Below are positions 47,396 through 56,060 of a stretch of 64,000 nucleotides of DNA, piece by piece; position 1 is the stretch's first letter; every line of letters begins with the position of its first letter. The translations under genes and the position numbers were made by a program. The notes beneath the pieces are model-generated. The model saw only the letters and a list, made by a program, of their open reading frames with translations. It made no database searches and was not told the origin of the DNA. The stretch covers positions 558,001 through 622,000 of the forward strand of contig JAYXKI010000010.1 in the NCBI GenBank assembly GCA_037892935.1, read 5' to 3'. The DNA is from Phlebopus portentosus. Lineage: Eukaryota; Basidiomycota; Agaricomycetes; Boletales; Boletinellaceae.

Positions 47396-49316
47396 ATGTC
47401 CCAACAACAGCAACAGCAACAGCGACAACAGCAACAACAGCAACAGCAGCAACAACAGCCGCTGTTCGACGAGATCCCTGTCTCAGCGGAGGGCTTCGTG
47501 TTCAGCGACACGTGGCTTTACGGTGTCGGAAACCAGGTCCAGGTCATCGAGCGTTTGCACGAGGACGTGGATCAGAGACGGTTCGTGAGGATGACCGTTG
47601 CGCAGTCCGTTGAGAGGGCGGAGGAAATGCGTGAGATCCAGGTGCGCTTTCTTTTCTGTCTTCATCTATTCTCTTCGTTCCGTTCCGACTTCCTGAACTT
47701 CACAGACCGCGAGAAAGAGACTCGAGGACCTTCGGCCCGAGTGGGTGCCCATCGATTTGATGTGGCCGCCGTATGCCGCGCGTTTCTGGGCGGAAAGCGT
47801 GGTTGCGCTTGCGGATCGTTGCGCAACCCTCAACATCAACTGCGACCAGCTCGATGCGCTCAAGGCTTCGTACCTCGAGGACGAAAAGCGTTCGAAGCCG
47901 GACACCGAAGTCTACGTTCAGCAATGGCGCGCGGGTTTGACCGGTCTAGAAGGGGCGATCGGTCGTCACCGCGATCTGCTACGGCCACTGGTTGGCCATT
48001 TCGACGAAAGGAAGGACGAGCTGGAGAACACGGTCATGAAGATCGATCTGGACCAGGTGAGTGCTCATTCTCGCTTCTTCTTCAAATCTTGCTAACTGTT
48101 GAACTTCTAGCTATGGCGGATGTTTTGGGTCGGTCGTCGTCCTCCCGGCACGGAGATTGACGACGTCTGGACCGAATTCGGGTGGCTCGCTTGGGCGGAG
48201 ATCCGGGGAATCCTCCTCTCAGCGCCGCTGAAGAGTCACGTCCACGAGGCCCTGCGGTGCTGGACTGCGTATGAGGAGAAGTGCTGCCCGTGCTCGGTCA
48301 AAGCCGCAGACGCCCTCGTTGCGCTGCGTTCCGACGCGCATCTCGGCGGATCGGGCCCCTTTTCGTCGGGTATATCCGAATTGACCGAGTCTGCCCTCAG
48401 GACGCTGCTGGGTCGTCAAGACTTGAGTCAGGTGGAGCGGGAGTCCGTCATCAGCGAGCTGGAAGATCGTGCGGACCGAGTTTCGTACTTGAGCGAGCTG
48501 GAGAAGATGGCAAGCGCGGTCAGGGTTCCGTCGCCGTCTTCGGATCGCGAGAGAGATGAGAGGCCCACGAAGCGGCCTCGGATTGTCGATTATTCGAGCG
48601 ACGAGGAGTCGGTAGAGGGGAACTGCAACAACAGCAGCAGCAACATTCCTTCTGCTGCCAACGGTTTCTCTTCTGGGGGTCCGGCTGGAGATGACGACTT
48701 TGGGGCTTTTGACGAAGCGCCCCTCTTTCTTCCGGACGGTGCTGTCAGCGAGAGCAACAGCAGCAACAGCAATCCTCCGGCTGCGAGCGAGTCTCCGAGT
48801 GCAGAACGAATGGAAGAGGATGAGGGAAGCCAAGGCGATGGCGGGGACGGCAGCAGCAGTAGCAGCAGCAGCAGCAATTCGTCTGCTGGTGGCTGGGTCG
48901 TGCATGATGAGGGGTGTGAGAGGTGCGCGAGGACAGGCCGGGTCTGTGAGGGTTTCCCTGGGCAGGCCTGTGATTACTGCCGCACGAAGGCCAGGCGGCG
49001 ATGCGAGCTGGCTACGCACGGGAGGGCTGCGCGTCGCCTGCGGAACGAGCAGGTGGAACGCGAGACGCGCGAAGCTCGTCAGCGCGCAACGGCGCAGGTG
49101 CTGAGGATGCCGGTTGCGCCTGTCCTCGAGGTGAGTGACATCGAGGAGTTGGTCGCCGGGACGGACGAGAGCGCCGTCCATTTCCGGATGGCGGCCTTGG
49201 AGAGGCGCGCGCGCGTGTTGTTCCGCGCTGCGGATCAACTGCGCAACCTAGCGGAGGAGATGCTGGCCGAGACCAGTGCGCTAGGAAGGGTGGTAAGGGG
49301 TGAGGAGGAAGAGTAA
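47396..49316 (+). CDS. Antisense retrotransposon cargo protein: polyglutamine N-terminus and Zn2Cys6-type cluster
   Basis: Three exons: 47396-47641, 47706-48056 and 48111-49316. They total 1,803 nt, 600 residues, and all lengths are multiples of three (checked). Introns of 64 and 54 nt have GT..AG ends. The protein starts MSQQQQQQQRQQQQ. A mostly helical region follows (YGVGNQVQVIERLHEDVD, LEDLRPEWVPIDLMWPPYAA, LWRMFWVGRRPPGTEIDDVW), then a Ser/Asn/Asp-rich acidic linker with an RPTKRPR basic patch. Near residues 469-498 lies CERCARTGRVC...ACDYCRTKARRRC. Its spacing, C-X2-C-X6-C-X7-C-X2-C-X7-C, fits the fungal Zn(II)2Cys6 DNA-binding pattern. A coiled-coil-like tail ends at EEEE. The gene lies between integrase and the 3' LTR on the opposite strand to gag-pol. 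An in-frame Met upstream at 47282 is possible. Function is unknown; a DNA-binding regulator or a targeting factor is inference. Confidence 0.85.
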
Positions 49317-49889
49317 GGAGTAAGAGGAGTGAGGAGAGGGGGTAGAGTGCGTCAAAAACGACGCTTTTCGTCTAGTGTCCCCTCATGGGACGAAAAAAAC
49401 AAAGAAAAAGAAGAAAAAGAAAAAAATAATTTGAACTTTTGTATATATAGTTTTTGTGCGTTTTTGAATGTTATGAATTTTTGTTTGCGGTTTTGACGTT
49501 TGGGGTGAAGGTAAATGAGGCGAGGTCGAAGAATAATGGAAGAATGAGGATTGAGATATGAGAAAATGAGAGATTAGAGAAAACAAGCGGTGATTATTGA
49601 GTCGAAAGGACTGAGAGAAAAATAAGCTAGTTGCGCTGTTTTGCGCAGCGCTACGCCGGGTTGCGATTCGCAACTAAGCGCATGAAGGTGAACACGCGGT
49701 TGAACGCGTATCTCGGTTTGCGCGAACACTTTTCCGAGGGTCTAAATGCGGTTGAGCGCGAATAATTCGAAGGAAGGAAAAATTGAGAGGAAAATCGGGA
49801 GAGGAATGAAATGAAACGAATAATCGAAAGGATCTAATAGAAGAAGAATGTCAGTGGTTTGCATGGAAGGTATCAGAACTGAATGGTGT
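49317..49889. other. Convergent spacer between cargo gene and pol
   Basis: About 570 bp inside the element, between the 3' ends of two convergent reading frames. It is A/G-rich on the plus strand (GAAAAAGAAGAAAAAG near 49400). It may hold polyadenylation signals for the cargo gene. No open frame of note is present. Confidence 0.5.
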
Positions 49890-51122
49890 TTATAAGTTGA
49901 GGTTTTGAGATTCCGACTGGGCGTCGGAAACGTCGTCTTCTTCTGGTTCGATTGGGGGGTTGGCGTCGTCCTCGAGTTCGTCATCTGCTGCGTTTACGAG
50001 TTTAGTAACGGGTACAGAGAGATTCGAACGAGGAAAGTAAGGAATCAGGCGAAACGCAGCTACTCGGATCTTCGAGACTGATCCGTCGAGTTCCGCAATG
50101 ACATATGAACCGGCCTTTGTTTTGCGTACTACCACGTAGGGTCCTAGGTATCGGGGCTTCGTCTTGCGATTAAGTTCCATTTTGATGCGCGTATTTCGCA
50201 ACAATACGAGTCGTCCTGGCTGGAAATCGTAGTCTTTGATTTTGGCCTTGTTGATCTCTTCGAATTGCCGCGCGTATGCATGCCGGGCATCGGAAACTAA
50301 TCTGGCGATTCGATCCAGTTCCTCAGGACGCTTCTGGAGCTGCTTCGCGCGAGTTGCGATGAGTTCCGCAGTCGGAACAGGCGTATCGACCGGGGGGGCT
50401 AAGTACGTGGCTTCGGCGAGGTCGAAAGGTAGAATAGGCTCTACTCCGTGTACCATGTAATACGGGGACATTCCGGTCGCCTTCTGGATGGTGATTCTTT
50501 CTGCCCAAAATACTGAGTAAGCTTGGTCGCTCCATCGTTTGTCATTACCGTCTACAGCCTTTATCAGGGCTTCCTGCACATCGTAGTGGCGTCTTTCTAC
50601 AATTCCATTAGCGCGAGAGTTGTATGCTGAGATGCGTATGTGATTGATGTGATATCGATTCTTGAGGTAATCGAGTGCTGCGATGAACGGTTTCCCATTA
50701 TCTGTTACGAGCTCGGGACAAGCGCCGTATCTGCAAAGGAGGTCTTGGAAAATGAACTGGGCTATCGCTTTGCCGGTTTCTTCGCGCAAGAGTCGAAATT
50801 CGGGGTAACCGGATAAAGCGCATCGGGCTTGTACGATGTACCGGTATCCTCCAGACTTCGGCATTACCTTGGTGTCGATGTGTATGCGCTGGAAAATCGA
50901 TGGTATTGTTGGTACGACCGGGGGAATTAGAATGTTCTTCGTCTGGCGAACTTGGCACTCATGACAGGTGCGCACGTAGTATTTGACGTCTGGACCGAGG
51001 GTAGGCCACCAAAATCGTTCCAGGAGTCGAATTCGAACAGAGTATACTCCCTTGTGGCCTAGATCGTCATGCGCTTGCTTTACGAGGTTCCATCTGCGTT
51101 CCGGTTCGATTACGACCTGGTG
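49890..51122 (-). CDS. pol: Retrotransposon pol, integrase part (after the in-frame TGA)
   Basis: This is open from directly after the TGA at 51123-51125, in the same frame as RT-RNase H, to the stop at 49890. The HHCC zinc-binding domain comes first (QAHDDLGHKGVYS, then RTCHECQVRQ). The catalytic core is next: IHIDT, TDNGKPFIAA and NGIVERRHYD supply the D, D and E. A C-terminal domain follows with FQPGRLVLLRN and YLGPYVVVRKTKAGSYVIAE, which fits the SH3-like/GPY/F type. The first internal Met (50975) lies after the HHCC zinc domain, so re-initiation there would lose that domain. Integrase inserts the cDNA into the host genome. The tail is acidic (DDELEDDANPPIEPEEDDVS), without a recognisable chromodomain. 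Confidence 0.9.
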   Translation of the reverse strand, partial: HQVVIEPERRWNLVKQAHDDLGHKGVYSVRIRLLERFWWPTLGPDVKYYVRTCHECQVRQTKNILIPPVVPTIPSIFQRIHIDTKVMPKSGGYRYIVQARCALSGYPEFRLLREETGKAIAQFIFQDLLCRYGACPELVTDNGKPFIAALDYLKNRYHINHIRISAYNSRANGIVERRHYDVQEALIKAVDGNDKRWSDQAYSVFWAERITIQKATGMSPYYMVHGVEPILPFDLAEATYLAPPVDTPVPTAELIATRAKQLQKRPEELDRIARLVSDARHAYARQFEEINKAKIKDYDFQPGRLVLLRNTRIKMELNRKTKPRYLGPYVVVRKTKAGSYVIAELDGSVSKIRVAAFRLIPYFPRSNLSVPVTKLVNAADDELEDDANPPIEPEEDDVSDAQSESQNLNL

Positions 51123-51125
51123 TCA
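51123..51125 (-). other. In-frame TGA within pol, between RNase H and integrase
   Basis: The TGA follows the RLWKKVRNG segment, and the frame continues without another stop into the HHCC domain. The context is TGA followed by C, a comparatively leaky tetranucleotide, but not the strong CTA readthrough context. A CpG transition from CGA would produce exactly this codon. It can be a single inactivating mutation or a programmed readthrough site. Confidence 0.85.
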
Positions 51126-53475
51126 TCCGTTCCGCACCTTCTTCCACAAACGTCCGTCTCTAGCGAAGAAATTTGCCGCGTACCTGATCAGCGCTGCATA
51201 GCCACGATCGTCTAACTGATCCGGTCGCTTCTGGCCGATCAAGAAGCTCTTGACGCGATCCAAGCGAGCATCTTTCGGGTTAGCTCTCTCGGAGCTGGGA
51301 AACAAGGTCAACGCGATGTCAGTCATCTTCGGGAAGTCAGAGCTGCCGTTTCCCTTCCGGCGTTTACTGTTCGAGCCCTCGAGGTATCCTACTGATCCGA
51401 GAGTTGCTTGCGCATTTCCAGGGCTCGATGGGAGTCGTTTCGCTTGGTTGCGCGCACGTAAGTCTGCGCAATACGTCGTAACTGGGTTTTCGATGTAGAA
51501 TCCATACGTGTCGTCTATCCACTCTTCGTATCCTTTGTCCGGAGGTGGATCTTCGGGTGCCGGGGGTCGTCGAGAAAGTCCGTCGGTGCATTTGAAGTTT
51601 GCCGCCGGGATGTGGCGAATCTCGAAGTCGAATAGAAGTATCCCGGCGATCCAGCGGTTGATCGTAGCGTTAGGTTGTAAGTCCGGGTTGTTAATCATGC
51701 CTTTAATGTATGCTGCGTCCATTTCTACGACAAGCTTGCGCACTCCGATGAGATATAGTCGCATGGCGTGTAACGTACGAAATAGTCCGTAAAGTTCGAT
51801 TTTCGGTTGGGAGTATGTTGCTTGCGTGGCATTCCAGTTTATGGAACCGAAGCGATTAATCCTTCTCCGTCCATCTACGTGTTCTTGACCCAAATACCAT
51901 CCTACTCCGATAATCGATGAATCCACCGCAAGTACGACTTCGAGTTGCGATTGATAGTCTATTGCGCATAGAGCTGGACACCTAATGACCGCTTCTTTCA
52001 ACTCGTTCATTGATTCCTGTTCTTCGTCTGTCCAATCGAAAATGTTGTTCTTCCGAGTGAGTCGATTGAGGGGGCGTGCGATCTTGGCGAAGTCCTTAAT
52101 GAAAATTCGCAGGACTCCCACCGTTCCGAGGAATCCTTTGACTTCGGTTACCGATCGGCACGGCGGCCAGTCCCTGACCTTCTGGACTTTCGATTCGTCT
52201 GGCTCTCGTCCGTAATATGTCAGTTTGTGTCCGAGAAATACGATTGACTCAACGCCGATCTCCATTTTCTTTCCTGAGTACGTTCCTCCCACTGCCTTGA
52301 CTCGCTGCAAAATTCGATTTACGTCGCATATATGCTCGTAAATAAATCGCCTAATCCCTGGATTCTCTGGCAGGGTTTCGTAAGAGCCATCCGGGAGTTC
52401 GTAGCGCGTTTTGGGACCTAATCCGGGCGAATCGTCTGCATACGGATCGGTACAGTGCGGAATCTCGTCTTGTAGGATGAAAGCGACGTCATTGTGCATA
52501 ATCTGAAGGGAATTCGTGTATCCCATCGGGAGAACCGTCATTCTGAACGTTCCCAAGGGAGTCTGAAATGTCGTGAGATCTCGAGAGCGTTCGTCTAGAA
52601 CTCGCTGGTCAAAAGCCACATAGAAATCGAGGCTCGAATAACAACTTCGTCCGCCGCAACGCTCCGCAATGGTCTCTATATTCGGCGGAACGGCTGAGTC
52701 TCGGACGGAAACGCCATTCATGTCTTGCAGGTCGAGTATAAATCGAAGGGAGACTCCATCTTTCTTGACTAGGCAAAACCATCGTGATCGGTACGAGGAG
52801 TTAGACGGTTCAATGGCTCCATTCTTGATTTTCTTGCGAATCAGGTTGATGGTACGCTCGAGAATACCCGGAGGAATAGGTATGTTCTTGTGTACCCACG
52901 GTACATGCGGTACCGTCGGGATGCGAATCGGATCGAAGTATTGCGCATCGAAACTACCCCGTTCCGCTTCCGTCCACGCTAGTGCTCCTTCCTGCAGCAT
53001 AAGTAGGTTAGCCACTAGCAGCCTTTCTTCGGGCCATAAGAACTGATTCTCGTCAATCCTGAGGGCTTCAAACCGCTCCTTCGTAAGTCTGCCTATGGGC
53101 GTAAACGGTTTCGGTTTCTTTGGTATTTCGGACAGTCCTTCGAGCGGGTTCGGATGCCTCCTTCGAACGATCCGAAATTCTTCTGGTAGTACCCCGGGGA
53201 CGGGCCGTACTTTCTGAGCGACGCGTTTGTACATGAGTACCGCCGGGTCGTCGTCGTCCGGGGTCTCTAGAATACATGATCTATAAGGTCGATTTGAATA
53301 GTCAGTAGCGAAACGCATTGGGTCTTTCATCAGCTTCCGAAGCTGGTTACTAAATAGAGAGGTGAAAGCGTCGGAAACATCAATAGAATAGATAGAAAAC
53401 GTATTGTTGAGGCTTGAACATGAATAATCGCCTACGTCTCGCTGACGTCTTAGTATCAGTTCCTCGACGTCTGCT
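51126..53475 (-). CDS. pol: Retrotransposon pol, reverse transcriptase and RNase H part
   Basis: The frame is open from the -1 frameshift region (53475) to the TGA at 51123. The first Met is at 53330. The reverse transcriptase spans roughly residues 165-340 counted from that Met: RWFCLVKKDG, LRFILDLQDMN, SSLDFYVAFDQ, TPLGTFRMTVLPMG and the YADD box near residue 297, a variant of the usual YxDD. The RNase H has AVDSSIIGVGWYL near residue 467, IELYGL, VEMDAAY and TDGLSRRP, so the D-E-D-D set is present. It synthesises and processes the cDNA of the element. Most likely it is made as a Gag-Pol fusion through frameshifting, because the open frame overlaps the end of gag. Confidence 0.92.
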
Positions 53476-53483
53476 GAAAACCC
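53444..53483 (-). promoter_or_regulatory. Putative -1 programmed ribosomal frameshift site (Gag/Pol)
   Basis: On the minus strand the heptamer GGGTTTT (53477-53483) stands in the gag frame as G GGT TTT, the X XXY YYZ arrangement. The seventh sense codon after it is gag's last. Five nt downstream begins GACGTC (53466-53471). A second GACGTC (53444-53449) can pair with it across a 16-nt loop, and two more pairs are possible beyond an A-A mismatch. The -1 frame is open from the heptamer to the pol Met without a stop. Confidence 0.72.
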
Positions 53484-56059
53484 TGTTGCGCAACGTTGCG
53501 CAACACGTTCCGAATTCCAGTCGCGACCTTGCTATGTCGATTCCTGTCGTTGGGGTCTGATAGCGTTATATGCTGGTCTCCCGAGGTATAATCCTTGGTT
53601 TCGCATTCGGTTACTGCGAAGAAGGGTCGTCCGAGTAGCGCCTGAAACGGCGCCTGACGAACGACATGCACTTGCAGGGAAAGATCAATCCCGGCTATCG
53701 TAAACTTGGCGTTCGGGATTAGTCCTACGGTGGCCGACTTCGCTGTGTCCGCCATCTCGATGGTCGTGCTCTGGTCCGGTGATAGGGGCACTTGAAGTTT
53801 TTCCCAAACGTCTTCCCTAATCAGACACACTGCTGCGCCTTGATCGAGTACGCACTCCACTTCCATCGCGTCCTCCACTACGGCTGTAATCATACGAAGG
53901 GGGAGAGTTGCTTCCGCGGTCACTCCCGACGTTCCGATGGACAGAATCGAGTCCTCAGGTTGTTGCGATGCGGTTCCGCACAGTTGCATGGCGTAACTCG
54001 GCGATTCGACGAGATTCACATCGGCAGCGTTATATCTCTTTGCGGTAGTGAGTTCCTTTAGTTGCTTTCGTAGTTCGGGGGCGATCGATAACAGTTCCCT
54101 TTGGCTAAGCGTAATGCTCGTGTCGAGCGTCCGAGTGAGCACGTTAGAGACAGCGTTAGAATCTTCAACGGGGACTACGTAGCGGTATTGGGGTTGGGGG
54201 TTCGAGGGTTTTCTAATATCATCCCGCTGCGGTGACAAACGTGAAACCGCCGGGGACTTAGGAATAGGGGGTGGCGACTGCTGCGCCTTCGAAGCCCCTC
54301 TTCCCGGCGGTCCCACTTTTGTCGGAATGACTACTCCGTCGAACTTCTGCCTTTTACCAGTCGCCGCTTTCTTCTTTGCCTCGTTGAGCAAGATTTCTAA
54401 ACGTTCTACTTCGTAATCGGTCTCTTCTGTCTGATCCTCGCCGATTTCCTGGAGCATAGCTGATGCTATCGGCTCGGCCGGGGTTTCCGGGTGCTCGGCG
54501 ACTTCGATGATGTTGACTGGATGTGACGGGTTCGGCTTTAGCAAGTTGTCAATTCGCTCCATCAGGTTCCGGCCCGAAACCCTACTCGATACGAAGGCTC
54601 CGTTTGGCATGACTACTCGTCCGTTCGAGTCACGTAGACACTTTCCGGCCTGGATATACTCGAGTACCTTCGGGCACGACCTTATAAAGTGGCCGGGATC
54701 GCTGCAGAACGCACATCCGGGCGTGCGAGCCAATGGGGCCGGTTGCGGACCTGTTGCGATTCGAGGGCCCTGGCCTCTAGTGAGCGATTCCAGTGTTACC
54801 TGAAAACCCTTCAGCGTTTCCCAAACTTTACTCAAGTCCGTTTCTTCCTTCTTGACGGTCATTCCATGTCCTCCCGACGACGCGCTCATCGTTGCGCTCG
54901 TTCCGCCGCTCATCGGGTCGGATCCGATCTGATCGACTGCGGATCCCGAAAGAATGTACATAGCTGCGTTTGCTACTTTCTCGATGTCGTAGGGGTCGCC
55001 CCTCTCGTGGTCCGGGTCCTTGATTTCGAGCCTTTGCAGGATATCCTTCCTAGTCTGGCCCGAAATGCCTCGAAGAAACGCGAATTTCGAGTCGTTCTCG
55101 GTAAGTTTGTTGCTGGTAACTAGATACCTGGCTCTGCGTAGGAACTCGCGATGATAAGTGCCGAATTCATCTCTGGTGTGAATACCTTTTTCGGCCCATT
55201 CGGCGATGAACTGCTCCAATTCGCCCCTAGAGTATCTCTTGCCGTCTGCCAAACTTGGATAAAGCTTCTTGACGGCCGTTTTGAAATCTCCGACGCTCGC
55301 AGGGGCGGCAGAAACTTCGGGGAGGGTCTCCCATACTTCTGCAACGTCAGTCTTCGCATAGTACAGGTACCCACGTCTGATGGTAGTCGACGCATCCCAG
55401 TTGGAATCTATTGCGATCGCATCCACGTCGTCGAAGAAGCGGAACAGTTCCTTCGGATCGGAACCGTCGAATACTGGTGCTCTCTTGTCACCTCGAAGAG
55501 GTGGTCTAACTGCAGCCATCTGGTTCGATATACGCTGCAACTGCTGATAATTGGTCTGAAGTTGGTTAAGGATCTGCAGGTTACTTCCCAGTCCTTGGAG
55601 GTGGTGAGCGAGAGTTAATCCGCTTGGTTGCGACTGTTGCGCAAGCGGATCGACTTGGATCGCTTGATTGGAGGTTTGAGGCTGTCTGAGCCTAGCGGGG
55701 TCTGGGTAATCGAGTCGAACAGTGATATCCTCAGGCGACGAGGATTCTTGCTCGGAGAATTCGGTAGGTAGATCGGTTTCTTGGAAACTAAAAGGAGACG
55801 ATTCGGCCGACGGCTCGAACGATGGTAGGGTACTGGACTCGGTCAGAGGTGAAGGTTGAATTACTGAAGAACTTAGCGACGATGCTGTGGTGCTTCTAGC
55901 GCTTGCCCTCTGCCTAGGTGTCCGAGGTGTGACTTGGGGTAAGGCTTGGTGAACTACGGGGATACGGGCTGATTGGCTTCGGGTAGTCCGAGTACTACCT
56001 GGAGTTTGGTTACTCGTTTTGGACGAACAGTGAATTTCCCCCCTCGCCGTGGGCTCCAC
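53456..56059 (-). CDS. gag: Retrotransposon gag with zinc knuckle and aspartic protease
   Basis: An open frame of 867 codons that ends in TGA at 53456-53458. Order: a Ser/Thr/Pro/Gln-rich N-terminal 180 residues; a capsid-like helical region (APVFDGSDPKELFRFFDDVD, VEQF-type helices, FAFLRGISGQTRKDIL); a CCHC knuckle (CAFCSDPGHFIRSC); a Pro-rich linker; and an aspartic protease with VECVLDQGAAVCLI and LGRPFFAVTECE. The frame begins at a GTG right at the primer-binding site. The first ATG is only at residue 181 (55519), just before the capsid-like part. Translation may therefore start at 55519 and give about 687 residues, or start upstream in an unusual way. The protease active site is DQG instead of the usual DTG or DSG. 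Confidence 0.9.
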   Translation of the reverse strand: MEPTARGEIHCSSKTSNQTPGSTRTTRSQSARIPVVHQALPQVTPRTPRQRASARSTTASSLSSSVIQPSPLTESSTLPSFEPSAESSPFSFQETDLPTEFSEQESSSPEDITVRLDYPDPARLRQPQTSNQAIQVDPLAQQSQPSGLTLAHHLQGLGSNLQILNQLQTNYQQLQRISNQMAAVRPPLRGDKRAPVFDGSDPKELFRFFDDVDAIAIDSNWDASTTIRRGYLYYAKTDVAEVWETLPEVSAAPASVGDFKTAVKKLYPSLADGKRYSRGELEQFIAEWAEKGIHTRDEFGTYHREFLRRARYLVTSNKLTENDSKFAFLRGISGQTRKDILQRLEIKDPDHERGDPYDIEKVANAAMYILSGSAVDQIGSDPMSGGTSATMSASSGGHGMTVKKEETDLSKVWETLKGFQVTLESLTRGQGPRIATGPQPAPLARTPGCAFCSDPGHFIRSCPKVLEYIQAGKCLRDSNGRVVMPNGAFVSSRVSGRNLMERIDNLLKPNPSHPVNIIEVAEHPETPAEPIASAMLQEIGEDQTEETDYEVERLEILLNEAKKKAATGKRQKFDGVVIPTKVGPPGRGASKAQQSPPPIPKSPAVSRLSPQRDDIRKPSNPQPQYRYVVPVEDSNAVSNVLTRTLDTSITLSQRELLSIAPELRKQLKELTTAKRYNAADVNLVESPSYAMQLCGTASQQPEDSILSIGTSGVTAEATLPLRMITAVVEDAMEVECVLDQGAAVCLIREDVWEKLQVPLSPDQSTTIEMADTAKSATVGLIPNAKFTIAGIDLSLQVHVVRQAPFQALLGRPFFAVTECETKDYTSGDQHITLSDPNDRNRHSKVATGIRNVLRNVAQQGFQQTSRN
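56042..56058 (-). other. Putative primer-binding site
   Basis: Two nt inside the 5' LTR the minus strand reads TGGAGCCCACGGCGAGG. It begins with the TGG that pairs with a tRNA CCA end. The tRNA was not identified. The site lies at the very start of the gag open frame. Confidence 0.5.
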
Positions 56060-56060
56060 T

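Noticed and set aside
48219..49238. 339-codon minus-strand frame
   Set aside because: It is a shadow of the third exon of the plus-strand cargo gene. It has Arg/Ala-rich composition, no domain, and lies antisense to well-supported coding sequence.
51508..55618. Several plus-strand frames of 75-155 codons across gag and pol
   Set aside because: They are antisense shadows of gag and pol without domains. Unlike the cargo gene they do not join into a spliced chain.
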